A DNA stretch of 64,000 nt from Peribacillus kribbensis DSM 17871 (GCF_000430765.1 NZ_KE387241.1:143617-207616), one strand, 5' to 3'; positions 8,829 to 17,666 are shown, numbered from the stretch's first letter. Program-made: numbers and translations. The notes: a model not told the origin generated them from the letters alone.

Positions 8829-8864
8829 TGCCAAAAGCCCGGAATCCATTCCGGGCTTTTGGCA
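8829..8864. terminator. Bidirectional terminator
   Basis: TGCCAAAAGCCCGGAAT and its exact complement surround a 2-nt centre. The stem serves both the VOC gene (plus) and the methyltransferase gene (minus), whose stop codons flank it. Confidence 0.85.
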
Positions 8865-8866
8865 TC

Positions 8867-9475
8867 TTAATAGCTTAATTGATAGATCATGAATTTTTCA
8901 TAGGGATTATGCTCGTACACTCCCTCAAGCCTTACTTCTTTTTTAAGGGTGAAAGATGTGCTTTCTTCCAGATAAAAAACATAATCATCTGCCGGGTAAT
9001 ATAGGATCAGCTCTACATTCCTCTGAAACTCTTCCACCGATTTTAAGATATTTTGGACAACCTTCATAAAAACCTGGACGGAGAAAGGATTAAAAAGGTA
9101 AAACCGATTGTCCGCCGGCTGGATCTCATATTCTTCGGCCAGACAGCAAAGAAATTGCAGCCTCTCCCGATACCTGCTTTTTTTCTTAAAGTAGCTGTCC
9201 CTGTTCTTCACTGCTTCCCTGTAAAATTCCTCATTCATTTCTATTCCGGTGGCAGATGCCTGAAAGAAATGATGGACATAGAAATTCAGCCTGCCCTTGC
9301 CGCAGCCAAAATCCACGAAGGAATCCGTGCTTTTTACTTCATAGGAATGAAAAAGCTCAGCAAGTGCGCCGTAGGGAGTGGGCTCATACCGATGATAGTG
9401 AAGGGATGAATTAAATCCTCTTTGGTCTCCCTCTGTCTTGATGTTCAATAGCTTATCAAAATAGTGTTCTTTCAT
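8867..9475 (-). CDS. Class I SAM-dependent methyltransferase
   Basis: 202 residues. Motif I is SFVDFGCGKGRLNFYV (about 52-67), followed by the acidic residue of motif II in TGIEMNEEFYREAVKNRD. NRFYLFNPF corresponds to motif IV. The N-terminal RYEPTPYGALAELF segment recurs in a Firmicutes methyltransferase group of unknown substrate. GAGGGGATT precedes the ATG. It is monocistronic. Confidence 0.8.
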   Translation of the reverse strand: MKEHYFDKLLNIKTEGDQRGFNSSLHYHRYEPTPYGALAELFHSYEVKSTDSFVDFGCGKGRLNFYVHHFFQASATGIEMNEEFYREAVKNRDSYFKKKSRYRERLQFLCCLAEEYEIQPADNRFYLFNPFSVQVFMKVVQNILKSVEEFQRNVELILYYPADDYVFYLEESTSFTLKKEVRLEGVYEHNPYEKFMIYQLSY

Positions 9476-9743
9476 AATCCCCTCCAGAGCCGGGTGCTTA
9501 ATCTACATCTATTGTAACATTCCTCTATGTGATATGATTCAAATAAACCATTCTATTATTTTCCACAAAGGAGTCGTCCGCCTTGGCCAACACTTACTTC
9601 TTTAAGGCTTTCCCGGGTTTATCGCTCCCTGCCTCATATCAGAAATTCTTCAAAAGGAATACGAAATCAGCCGCTTTTATCTGCTAAGCAGCATAAGCAT
9701 GATCAAGATAAGCAGCTGAAGATTCAATAAAGGAGAACAGAAT

Positions 9744-11108
9744 ATGTACCGGAGTCTAATGGATAGACAGAGAAGCTTTTTCCGTACAAACAAAACGAAA
9801 GAGATCGCTTTCCGCCTTAACGCCCTGAAGAGCTTACAATCCGCTGTCAAACAGTACGAAAACCAGCTCATCGCAGCCTTAAAGGAAGATTTAAACAAGT
9901 CGGAGTTCGAGGCCTATTCGACCGAAATCGGTGTGGTCCTGGAAGAAATACGATTCACTCTGAAACATCTTCGTTCCTGGGCAAAGCCCAGGAGAGTGAA
10001 AACCCCTCTTACCCATATAGGCTCCAAAAGCTATCTCTATTCCGAGCCTTACGGAACCGCGCTGATCATAGCCCCCTGGAATTACCCGTTCCAGCTGGCG
10101 GCCGCCCCTTTAATCGGCGCCATTGCAGCCGGCAACTGTGCGGTTATTAAACCCTCGGAACTGACTCCGAAGACTTCGGAAGTACTGGCCAGGCTCATTA
10201 AGGAGCATTTTCCAGAGGAATATATTTCTGTGGTGCTCGGAGGCGTCGAGGCAAGTGAGGCCCTCCTGCAGGAAAAGTCTGACTATATCTTCTTTACCGG
10301 GAGTCCGGCTGTCGGCCGGATCATCATGGAGGCTGCCGCAAAAAACCTGACGCCTGTTACCCTTGAACTCGGAGGAAAGAGCCCCTGCATTGTACATGAA
10401 GATGCCGACATCAAGCTTGCAGCGAAACGAATTGCATGGGGCAAATACACAAACGCAGGCCAGACATGCATTGCACCCGATTACCTGTATCTTCATACAA
10501 GCATCAGGGATTCCTTTCTTGCTGCCTTTAAGGAAGCTGCAGCAGACTTGTTCGGGCTGAATCCACTTGAGAATCCCAGCTTTACCCGGATTGTGAGCGA
10601 AAAGCATTTCCTGCGGCTTCAATCCCTTATGGGTGATGGAGAGATCTTCCTCGGAGGAGGCACCGATAAAAAACGGCGGGTCATTGAGCCGACAGTCCTT
10701 ACAAACATCACCTGGAAAGACAGCATCATGCAGGATGAAATTTTCGGGCCGATTCTCCCCGTCCTGGAATACACAAATCTTGACGAAGTGATAGAGGGAA
10801 TCCACCATCATCCAAATCCGCTTTCCCTTTATCTGTTCACCAGCACTCCCGCCGTCCAGGAGCAGGTTCTGAACAGCATCTCATTCGGCGGAGGCTGCAT
10901 CAATGATACCGTATACCATTTTGCTTCTCCCCACCTGCCATTCGGCGGAGTCGGCTCAAGCGGAATTGGGGCCTATCACGGGAAGGGAAGCTTTGATACC
11001 TTTTCCCATCACAAAGGGGTCCTCAAGCAGACGAACTTATTTGACATCCCCTTCCGATATCCCAATGCAAAGAATGGGCTGAAGAGGATTAAAATGTTCT
11101 TGAAGTGA
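9744..11108 (+). CDS. Aldehyde dehydrogenase (class 3-like, YwdH type)
   Basis: 454 residues, the short form typical of class 3 ALDHs. It oxidises aldehydes to acids with NAD(P)+. Visible are PWNYPFQL, the coenzyme-fold GSPAVGR, the general base Glu208 in TLELGGKSP and the nucleophile Cys242 in NAGQTCIAPDYLY. NPSFTRIVSEKHF and ASPHLPFGGVGSSGIGAYHG are class 3 signatures. A strong AAAGGAG precedes the ATG. It is a single gene, with only a weak hairpin after it (11113-11150). Confidence 0.92.
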   Translation: MYRSLMDRQRSFFRTNKTKEIAFRLNALKSLQSAVKQYENQLIAALKEDLNKSEFEAYSTEIGVVLEEIRFTLKHLRSWAKPRRVKTPLTHIGSKSYLYSEPYGTALIIAPWNYPFQLAAAPLIGAIAAGNCAVIKPSELTPKTSEVLARLIKEHFPEEYISVVLGGVEASEALLQEKSDYIFFTGSPAVGRIIMEAAAKNLTPVTLELGGKSPCIVHEDADIKLAAKRIAWGKYTNAGQTCIAPDYLYLHTSIRDSFLAAFKEAAADLFGLNPLENPSFTRIVSEKHFLRLQSLMGDGEIFLGGGTDKKRRVIEPTVLTNITWKDSIMQDEIFGPILPVLEYTNLDEVIEGIHHHPNPLSLYLFTSTPAVQEQVLNSISFGGGCINDTVYHFASPHLPFGGVGSSGIGAYHGKGSFDTFSHHKGVLKQTNLFDIPFRYPNAKNGLKRIKMFLK

Positions 11109-11341
11109 CCTATGCAAGAAGGCTACCATCCCAAAGGCAGCCTTTCCTTGCTATTCTAGTAAAAGAACCCTCCAGCTTATTTAAAAAGACTCTCTGAGAA
11201 CAACAGCTTCTAAAGGAATACATAATAAATCCTTTACCTCCGTTCTTTTCATTTCTACTTATCATACAGCCAGAATGAAAATAAGAACAGGCTCCGAACG
11301 ATTCGGAACTCCTCTATGAACCTTTCCTGTTCCGTCCATAC

Positions 11342-11605
11342 TCAGGCAGGCTTTTTCATTTTTCCTTTATACACAAATTTTCGTTTTATAATAAAGAGAC
11401 CAGCCAGCCCAATCATGCTGAGCAGCACTCCCGCACCTATAAAAACACCCCCAGCTCCCACCCAGACAGCCAGCATGCCTCCAGCCACCGGACCAATCAG
11501 CATGGATAGATTCATAAATGAGCTGGCAGCCCCAGAGACGCGGCCCATAAGAGCAGCTGGGGTCTCCTTCTGCAGGATATAGCCAAACGGAAGAAATAAT
11601 TTTTT
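11342..11605 (-). pseudogene. C-terminal remnant of an MFS transporter
   Basis: About 85 codons are open between stops at 11608 and 11342. The text FGYILQETPAALMGRVSG followed by two hydrophobic helices (SMLIGPVAGGMLAVWV and GAGVLLSMIGLAGLFII) matches the last part of 12-helix MFS exporters: the loop with the conserved LMGRVSG and the final helices 11-12. The first ten helices are missing, and the sequence breaks at a stop next to an AT-rich hairpin. A 52-bp tandem array begins about 110 bp further upstream. This is a decayed gene. Confidence 0.8.
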
Positions 11606-11617
11606 CTAGTAAAAATT

Positions 11618-11653
11618 AAAAAAACTCCGAAGATGAAATCCTCGAAGTTTTTT
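11618..11653. terminator. AT-rich hairpin at the edge of the MFS remnant
   Basis: AAAAAACT...AGTTTTTT encloses further pairing (CCGAAGAT/ATCCTCGA imperfect). It has T-tracts in both directions and looks like a terminator that now follows no complete gene. Confidence 0.5.
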
Positions 11654-11717
11654 GTGCAGGCAGCGTGAAGCTCCTTGATTACTTTCTGCAGCACAAAGCG
11701 GCCGAGGCTGGAACGCT

Positions 11718-12048
11718 TTTGGACTACTTTCTCCTCCTGCCTCCTCAACCTGTCCGAACTCAGACCGCCTTCGGACTACTTTCCTCTTCCGCTGCCTCAA
11801 CCTGTCCGAACTCCGACCGCTTTCGGACTACTTTCTCCTCCTGCCTCCTCAACCTGTCCGAACAGAGACCGCCTTCGGACTACTTTCTCCTCCTGCCGCC
11901 TCAACCTGTCCGAACAGAGACTGCCTTCGGACTACTTTCTCCTCCTGCCGCCTCAACCTGTCCGAACAGAGACCGCCTTCGGACTACTTTTCCCTCCTGC
12001 CTCCTCAACCTGTCCGAATGACATCTGCTTTCGGACTACTTCTGCCCC
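11718..12048. repeat. Seven-unit 52-bp tandem repeat
   Basis: Units begin at 11718, 11770, 11822, 11874, 11926, 11978 and 12030 (the last partial), an exact 52-bp period with a few substitutions. Each unit starts with TTCGGACTACTTTC and carries ACCTGTCCGAA about 30 bp later, so each contains the inverted pair TTCGGAC/GTCCGAA around a pyrimidine-rich loop. Because 52 is not a multiple of three, no reading frame is conserved along the array, and the open frames across it are a by-product. It lies between the MFS remnant and the creatininase-like gene. Confidence 0.9.
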
Positions 12049-12077
12049 CCCAGCGGCCACACCTCGAACCCAATAAC

Positions 12078-12827
12078 CTATCCCATCTTTATACTATACG
12101 CTTCCTCCAGATGCTCTTTCAGCCCCTCACAATTTTTACGGATAAAGGTCATCCAAAGGGTTTCTCCTTTCGCGGCCAATTCATCGGGTGTGTAGACATC
12201 CGGAATAAATTCTCCCCAGTTGCCATCCTTTGTAAGCTTGTCCCAGCCCACGTAATCTGCCAATTTATTGTGTGCAGACGGAACGGGTGAGCCCATGTGC
12301 TCTAGTTTTACCAAATCAGGACAGAGCCACATCGCCGTACAGACCCCCAGCAGGCCGCCATGCATTTCATTTCGGCCAGAAAGTCCCGCCGCCTCCACTG
12401 CTTCCTCCCAGGCATGCCGCTGATGATGAGGATGAATCACCATGATATCCTCATATTCGTAGTTCATATGCTTGATAAATGCCGAAACCCAATATGAGCC
12501 TCCATGGCCGGAGGTTAATACAAATTTTTTAAATCCCTGCCTTCTTAGATTCACAATCATATTCTCTAAGAATGCGGTCAGGATATTCAGGCTGACGGTT
12601 ACCGTCCCTTTAAAAGCCGCATGCTCCTCTGAAGTGTTAAAAGGCAGAACGGGAAGGACATATGCGTTCACTGCTCTTCCATATTCCCTCGCATAGATTT
12701 CCGCAATTAAATTATCCAGATTCATCGGCAGACCAGGTCCGAACTGTTCGGTCGCCCCGATTGGGATTACCACTGTGTCGGTCCTGCTGTCTGTAATTTC
12801 TGTTGTTGTATTTGTATAATTCAGCAA
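12078..12827 (-). CDS. Creatininase-family amidohydrolase, atypical metal site
   Basis: 249 residues, family length. VVIPIGATEQFGPGLPMNLD (about 20-38) aligns with the family block PxGsxEqHGpHLPlxtD, and TSGHGGSYWVSAFIKHMN aligns with the NGHGGN block. Members hydrolyse cyclic or linear amides using two metals. Here Phe29 replaces the usual metal-binding His and Gly32 replaces the second His of the block. The later HAGExETS block reads MHGGLLGVCTA, without the acidic residue. Glu27 and Asp38 remain. It may be mononuclear, altered in function or inactive. The TTG start at 12827 follows AAGGAG at 9 nt. Confidence 0.75.
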   Translation of the reverse strand: MLNYTNTTTEITDSRTDTVVIPIGATEQFGPGLPMNLDNLIAEIYAREYGRAVNAYVLPVLPFNTSEEHAAFKGTVTVSLNILTAFLENMIVNLRRQGFKKFVLTSGHGGSYWVSAFIKHMNYEYEDIMVIHPHHQRHAWEEAVEAAGLSGRNEMHGGLLGVCTAMWLCPDLVKLEHMGSPVPSAHNKLADYVGWDKLTKDGNWGEFIPDVYTPDELAAKGETLWMTFIRKNCEGLKEHLEEAYSIKMG

Positions 12828-13007
12828 ATCTTTTCTCTCCTTAATTAAATGATATCCTTTTTCATTGTAAATGAAGAGCGGCAGATCATATATCCTTTCT
12901 GATATAATTTTTCCACTATTCTACTTTTTTAAAAAAATTCATTGTCTTTTGTGTTCTGCCAGCAATCAAAGGGAAGGATAATGGTAAATAGATCATTTGG
13001 GCAAATT

Positions 13008-13060
13008 GGTTTCTGCTTAGACGTTATTCTGCTGTATCTAACGTATGCCTAAGCAGAACC
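13008..13060. other. Long hairpin upstream of the two-component system
   Basis: GGTTTCTGCTTAG (13008-13020) pairs with CCTAAGCAGAACC (13048-13060) with one bulge, and an inner CGTT/AACG pair lies in the loop. There is no T-tract on the plus strand. It could be a regulator binding site or a relic; no function is assigned. Confidence 0.55.
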
Positions 13061-13074
13061 TCCAATGAAAAAAA

Positions 13075-13095
13075 ACATTAAAAATACATTAAAAG
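13075..13095. promoter_or_regulatory. 11-bp direct repeat, possible response-regulator site
   Basis: ACATTAAAAAT is followed directly by ACATTAAAAGC, giving a period of 11 bp, one helical turn. OmpR-family regulators bind such tandem repeats near the -35 region. It lies 69 bp before the response-regulator start, so autoregulation is a reasonable guess. Confidence 0.4.
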
Positions 13096-13163
13096 CCCAT
13101 CCTTGACTAATGAAAGTTATACAATAGTCAAGAAGGGAAATTTGTAACGAAATGGGTGATTAT

Positions 13164-13859
13164 ATGAAGAAAAGACTCTTAATTGTCGAAGATGAAGAAC
13201 AGATTGCCCGTGTTCTTAAAATAGAATTGGAATATGAAGGCTATGACGTGGAGCTTGCCTATGATGGGAAATCCGGTCTCGACGCCATTTTGACATATGC
13301 ACCGGATTTGGTTCTGCTTGATATCATGCTTCCCGGTTTAAGCGGCATTGAGGTACTGAGGAGAGTCCGAAAGACTGAGAGCTTACTGCCGGTAATCCTG
13401 CTGACAGCCCGCGATGCCACGTACGATAAAATCATGGGGCTTGATTTAGGTGCGAATGATTATATCACCAAACCATTTGAGATAGAGGAAGTCCTGGCCA
13501 GGATCCGGTCATGCCTGCGCTTTACAAAGGCATTTGCAGACGAAGGAGTGGGGGAGACACAAAAGCTTACCCTTGGACCTCTTACAGTGGATTTGGAAAC
13601 AAGGGAAGCAGTGCGCGATTCCACCTCCATATCCCTGACACCGAAGGAATATGACCTGCTGATTTACCTCCTCGAAAATCAGAACAAGATTGTGACTAGA
13701 GAAACCATTATTTCCACGGTATGGGGATATGATTTTGAAGGCGAGACCAATGTCGTCGATGTGTATATCCGCCATCTCCGCAGAAAAATTGATGATGAAT
13801 TCGCTTTCCCCCTGATTCACACTGTCCGCGGGGTAGGATATACGATGAAGGTAAAATAG
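13164..13859 (+). CDS. OmpR-family response regulator
   Basis: 231 residues. The receiver domain (1-115) has the acidic pocket EDEEQ, phosphoacceptor Asp53 in VLLDIMLPG, the conserved Thr in LLTARD and Lys in YITKPF. The winged-helix DNA-binding domain (about 135-230) has LTPKEYDLLIYLLENQ and VVDVYIRHLRRKID. I prefer the ATG at 13164 (GGGTGAT upstream) to the one at 13152. The histidine kinase start follows one nucleotide after the stop, so the two are co-transcribed and translationally coupled. Overall it resembles the YkoG/YkoH and CssR/CssS types; the signal is unknown. Confidence 0.92.
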   Translation: MKKRLLIVEDEEQIARVLKIELEYEGYDVELAYDGKSGLDAILTYAPDLVLLDIMLPGLSGIEVLRRVRKTESLLPVILLTARDATYDKIMGLDLGANDYITKPFEIEEVLARIRSCLRFTKAFADEGVGETQKLTLGPLTVDLETREAVRDSTSISLTPKEYDLLIYLLENQNKIVTRETIISTVWGYDFEGETNVVDVYIRHLRRKIDDEFAFPLIHTVRGVGYTMKVK

Positions 13860-13860
13860 T

Positions 13861-15255
13861 ATGAAAAATAAGCTAAAAATCACAACCAAGATTAATCTGC
13901 TCATTACTGCCTGGCTCCTGATTATCCTTCTGCTTGTCAATACCATCGTTTATCTGCTGTTCATGAAGACCACAGTAAATATGGAGGAGCAGATTCTAAG
14001 ACAAAAGGCACATGACATCATAAAAGAGCATGCTGTATCCGACACTCTTAAGCTTCCTAAGGACTATCTGCAATACTATATATCCGATCATTCCTACATC
14101 CGGATTATTGATTCCGAACACAAAGTGATCGACGAGGCAGGCAATGATCGAAACCTAATGAAGGATGTTAAGCCAAAGTTCACAAAAAAAGAGCAGGCAA
14201 AGCTTTTTGCCATGCATGAACATCAAAATCTGGTGGTTCGTGTTCCCATTAATCAACATGGTAAAACCGCAGGGACCCTCGAAATAGGCGAATTGCTGTC
14301 CGGACTGGAGGCACGGAAGGATATACTGATTTCTGTCATGGCTTCCGTTACAGGCATTTCGGTCATTCTTTCTTTCTTTGCGGGAAGATGGCTTTCCAAT
14401 ATTATCATGAGGCCCATTTCTTCTATTATTTCAACCATGGAAGAAATTGAACAAAGCGGAGTTCCCAAAAAAATCCTGATTAAAAATGAAACCAAGGATG
14501 AACTGCAGCAGATGGCATCGACCTTTAATCGGATGATCTCCAAGCTCCAGGAAAGCATAGAGAAACAAAGGCAGTTTGTTTCAGATGCCTCCCATGAGCT
14601 CAAAACCCCATTAACGGTGATCATAAGCTTTGTAAACCTGCTAAGGAGACACGGAACCAAGGATGAGGGGCTGACAAAGGATGCCATAGAATCAATCTAT
14701 TCAGAGGCGAACCGCATGCAGTCACTGACCAAATCCATGCTGGAGCTGGCAGGCTCCGAGCATCCAGGAACAATTGCGCTGGAGCCATTGGATCTGGCCC
14801 TGCTGTGCAAATCTGTCCTAAAACAGCTTCAGAGAGTATATAAGCGGAGCATACAGCTGCATGAAGAGGCCTCCAGTCTGATGATCGAAGCAAATGAAAA
14901 TCAAATCAAACAGGTAATCATCATTCTCTTGGACAATGCTTTAAAATACAGCAGCGGCAAAATCGAAATTTTTCTACAAGTGCAGGAAAATATGGCAGCC
15001 CTGAGAATCAAGGATTACGGGATTGGGATCCCGGCATCCGAGCTGGACAACATCTTTGAACGTTTTTACCGAGTCGATAAAGCCCGAAGCCGCAAGACAG
15101 GCGGAACGGGGCTCGGGCTTTCAATTGCAAAAAATATTGTCAGCCTTCATCTTGGAGAGATTCATATCAAAAGCAAGGAAAATAGCGGAACAGAGGTAAC
15201 CGTCCTTCTTCCCCTTGCATCAAGCCCGGGAAGTACCCATTCACAGGAAATGTAA
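13861..15255 (+). CDS. Sensor histidine kinase
   Basis: 464 residues. TM1 at about 13-35, an extracytoplasmic sensor region of about 115 residues, TM2 at about 157-175, HAMP (about 176-232), HisKA with His245 in VSDASHELKTPLTV, and HATPase with N box (IILLDNALKYSS), G1 (IKDYGIGI), F box (FERFYRVDKARS) and G2 (GGTGLGLSI). It should autophosphorylate and pass phosphate to the preceding regulator. The architecture is that of intramembrane/extracellular stress sensors; the ligand cannot be inferred. A terminator follows. Confidence 0.93.
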   Translation: MKNKLKITTKINLLITAWLLIILLLVNTIVYLLFMKTTVNMEEQILRQKAHDIIKEHAVSDTLKLPKDYLQYYISDHSYIRIIDSEHKVIDEAGNDRNLMKDVKPKFTKKEQAKLFAMHEHQNLVVRVPINQHGKTAGTLEIGELLSGLEARKDILISVMASVTGISVILSFFAGRWLSNIIMRPISSIISTMEEIEQSGVPKKILIKNETKDELQQMASTFNRMISKLQESIEKQRQFVSDASHELKTPLTVIISFVNLLRRHGTKDEGLTKDAIESIYSEANRMQSLTKSMLELAGSEHPGTIALEPLDLALLCKSVLKQLQRVYKRSIQLHEEASSLMIEANENQIKQVIIILLDNALKYSSGKIEIFLQVQENMAALRIKDYGIGIPASELDNIFERFYRVDKARSRKTGGTGLGLSIAKNIVSLHLGEIHIKSKENSGTEVTVLLPLASSPGSTHSQEM

Positions 15256-15264
15256 ACGCTATAA

Positions 15265-15330
15265 AAAAAGAAGTCTGACCCTCGCTAAATCTGCTTATGG
15301 CAGCGCTGGGAGGCCAGACTTCCTTTTTTT
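15265..15330 (+). terminator. Terminator after the two-component operon
   Basis: GAAGTCTG...CAGACTTCC with a long loop is followed by TTTTTTT. Confidence 0.75.
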
Positions 15331-15415
15331 GGCTCTTTTCTATTTAATGAATCTACGAGGCGATTCCACGGCTGATCAAAGCAAATCCTCGTTTCTAAGC
15401 AGTAAATGCCTGTTT

Positions 15416-15844
15416 TTATTTTACAGTAAAGGTATGGGAAGCCCGTACTGTACGATCAGCTCCCCAAACAAACTCAAGTGAGTATGTCCCTTTGGGAAGA
15501 TCTGAGAATACGGCTTGATAATTCAACGCCTTATGCGGCTTTATCGTAATATGTCTGATAGATTGGCTGAACCTCTTATTTTCAGAGTATTGCTCCACCT
15601 TCCTGCCTTCCTTTTTTAATACATAATCATACGATTTCCCGCTCGGAAAGACAGCTTCTTGACTTTTTTCTGTATTATTTCTGACTGTAAAGGTAAATTG
15701 CTCTTTAAGGGCTTGTTCATTGAGAACTTCTCTTGAAATGCTGCCCTCTATAGCTTTTGGAGGAGTCTTTTCCGAGGACCCGCAGCCCCCTAACAACAAA
15801 AGCATAACGACAGCCAAAATGCCTCCCATAACAGGATTCTTCAC
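15416..15844 (-). CDS. Lipoprotein with BsuPI-like domain
   Basis: 142 residues. The signal peptide ends in a lipobox (LLLLGGC, Cys21), so it should be anchored to the outer face of the membrane. Residues 45-140 resemble the intracellular proteinase inhibitor (BsuPI) fold: FTVRNNTEKSQEAVFPSGKSYDYVL, then NYQAVFSDLPKGTYSLEFVW. The B. subtilis namesake inhibits the protease IspA. A secreted lipoprotein version cannot be assumed to have that target. The start is GTG at 15844 after GGAGAG. Confidence 0.8.
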   Translation of the reverse strand: MKNPVMGGILAVVMLLLLGGCGSSEKTPPKAIEGSISREVLNEQALKEQFTFTVRNNTEKSQEAVFPSGKSYDYVLKKEGRKVEQYSENKRFSQSIRHITIKPHKALNYQAVFSDLPKGTYSLEFVWGADRTVRASHTFTVK

Positions 15845-15982
15845 TGGATCTCTCCTTTCTCATTCAAAAGTCTGAGATTACATACAACCCCCTGCTAATT
15901 TAGGAAATCACTTTATTATATACAATGAAAGCATGAAAACAGAGATTTCAGCAATAACTTTTTTAGAAAGAAGGCAGGTAAA

Positions 15983-17236
15983 ATGAGGTTCAGAGAATTT
16001 CACAGAAATATAAAAATCCGGATTGCTGAAACCTTTCTCAGCCGTTTTGCAGGCGGGATGATCTTTCCGTTCATGACGATTTATTTAGCCTCCCACTTTG
16101 GAGCAAGAACTGCAGGACTGCTGCTGCTGATCAATGTCGGAGCAGGAATTGCCGTTTCCTTCATCGGAGGCTATCTATCCGATACCTACGGAAGGAAAAA
16201 AATCATGGCAGGCGCGGAAACGGCACGTCTGGCTGCCTATATCATTATGCTTATAAGCAATTCCCCCTTGTACCAGGCCCCTCTCATCACTTTTTTCATG
16301 ATGACGGTAAACAGTATCAGCTGGGGGCTTTCAGGACCGGCAAATCAGGCTATGCTGATCGATGTCAGCACTCCGGAACAGCGGCGGCTGATGTACTCTG
16401 TTACTTATTGGGCCAATAACTTATCCATCGCCATTGGCGGTATTTTGGGAGGATTTCTATTTAAGGATTATTTATTTGAATTGTTTATGGCGTTAGTGCT
16501 GCTTGAAATCGCGGTGGTTTGGATGGTGATTTTTTTAATGGAGGAAAGCCATGCGGGGTCTGTAAGGAAGATCGCGCCCGCAGAGCATATCTTTCAGCTT
16601 ATTGCGAGTTATAAAACCGTGGTAAAGGATCATTTATTCATTCGCTTTGTACTTGCAGGAGTTCTGATATCCTCCATGGAATTTCAGCTGACCAATTATA
16701 CAGGGATCCGCCTTAGTAATGTGATGGAATCGCAGTACTTTTTCTCATGGAAAATTGACGGTCTCGCCATGATGGGATTCCTGCGGAGTGAAAATACCAT
16801 CCTTGTAGTTATCATGGTATTATTCGCCAGTAAATGGAGCAGCATCTTTAACGACAAAACCACATTAATTATAAGCTGTTTCCTTTTCACCATTGGGTAC
16901 GGAGTGCTTTCGTACAGCACGGATATCTGGGTGTTAGTCTTATTCATGGTAATCTTGACGATCGGCGAAGTCTTCCGGGTGCCTGTCGAGCAGTCATACA
17001 CGGCTTCCATACCGCCGGAGAATGCCCGCAGTGCGTATATGGCTGTTAAAGGCCTGAATTATAATCTTGCCATGCTCATAGCTTCCCTGACTGTCACCCT
17101 GGGATCCTTTGTTCCTCCTTTGTTCATGACCGTCCTGATTACATCTGCCGGGCTTATAGGAATACTGATTTATTCCAAAATTATACCTGGCCTGGAAGAT
17201 AGAAAGACTCATATGGAGGCTGGCAAATCTATGTGA
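15983..17236 (+). CDS. MFS transporter (drug-efflux-like)
   Basis: 417 residues with about 12 hydrophobic helices. The cytoplasmic loop GGYLSDTYGRKKIMAGAE is the MFS motif A, after helix 2. WGLSGPANQAMLIDVSTPEQRRLMYS and the helix-5 glycine-rich GGILGGFLF fit proton-coupled exporters of the DHA1/MdtH-like type. AGAAGGCAGG precedes the ATG. No regulator is adjacent on the same strand. The substrate is unknown. Confidence 0.85.
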   Translation: MRFREFHRNIKIRIAETFLSRFAGGMIFPFMTIYLASHFGARTAGLLLLINVGAGIAVSFIGGYLSDTYGRKKIMAGAETARLAAYIIMLISNSPLYQAPLITFFMMTVNSISWGLSGPANQAMLIDVSTPEQRRLMYSVTYWANNLSIAIGGILGGFLFKDYLFELFMALVLLEIAVVWMVIFLMEESHAGSVRKIAPAEHIFQLIASYKTVVKDHLFIRFVLAGVLISSMEFQLTNYTGIRLSNVMESQYFFSWKIDGLAMMGFLRSENTILVVIMVLFASKWSSIFNDKTTLIISCFLFTIGYGVLSYSTDIWVLVLFMVILTIGEVFRVPVEQSYTASIPPENARSAYMAVKGLNYNLAMLIASLTVTLGSFVPPLFMTVLITSAGLIGILIYSKIIPGLEDRKTHMEAGKSM

Positions 17237-17366
17237 AAACAAGACGGAACAGAATTTTGCAATGGCGAAAAATGACGTTTGAGCCTGCGGACGCGCGAGT
17301 GGTTATATAGACATAAAAATTCCGCCTATTTTACTTATTAGATTACTCGGTTTGGGACTAGACAAA

Positions 17367-17411
17367 GGGGCCGTTCAGAAAATCGGTTTACCTGACTTTC
17401 TGGACAGCCCC
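17367..17411. repeat. 45-bp palindromic element
   Basis: GGGGCCGTTCAGAAAATC pairs with GACTTTCTGGACAGCCCC around GGTTTACCT. The ends share GGACAGCCCC with the repeat at 2121-2217, and the middle recurs at 35824-35845. It could terminate either flanking gene but lacks a T-tract. Confidence 0.6.
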
Positions 17412-17427
17412 ATTGTCTATTAAGCTT

Positions 17428-17580
17428 TTACAGCAGATTGTTCAGATCTTCATTTTTGTTATCTGTCTTCTGGCTGCCTCTCGGTGCATCATCCATCTGC
17501 TGCATCACGATGTCAAGCTGCTCATCCGCCGGCAGGTTTAACAGGGATTCAATATTTTCATTCTTTTTATTTTTCTTCAT
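17428..17580 (-). CDS. Small hydrophilic protein, 50 residues
   Basis: It begins MKKNKKNENIESLLNLPADE and ends NLL. AAGGAG with about 9-nt spacing precedes the ATG, and codon use looks like neighbouring genes. It is highly charged, with a short predicted helix (LPADEQLDIVMQQMDD) and a Lys-rich start. I do not recognise it. It lies between the palindromic element and the AraC-type gene, oriented with the latter, and has 86 bp of its own leader. Confidence 0.7.
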   Translation of the reverse strand: MKKNKKNENIESLLNLPADEQLDIVMQQMDDAPRGSQKTDNKNEDLNNLL

Positions 17581-17666
17581 GTTCAACAACTCCTTTTAGA
17601 GTACCTTCCCCCCAAAACAGAGTTGTTATACGGCAGGAATGAAATTACTGAAGGCAAAAAAACATA

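Noticed and set aside
9583-9687. 34-codon frame starting TTG after AAAGGAG upstream of the aldehyde dehydrogenase gene
   Set aside because: The ribosome binding site is fair, but the peptide (MANTYFFKAFPGLSLPASYQ...) looks random and nothing supports it.
10110-10811. Long open frame antisense to the aldehyde dehydrogenase gene
   Set aside because: Shadow of a well-supported enzyme gene; cysteine-rich random composition and no ribosome binding site.
11718-12048. CRISPR array as an explanation of the 52-bp repeats
   Set aside because: The whole unit is repeated with no unique spacers; it is a simple tandem repeat.
11665-12076. Two long overlapping open frames rich in Ser/Pro/Leu across the tandem repeat
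   Set aside because: They exist only because the 52-bp unit lacks stops in these frames. The period is not a multiple of three, so the peptide changes frame each unit, and there is no ribosome binding site.
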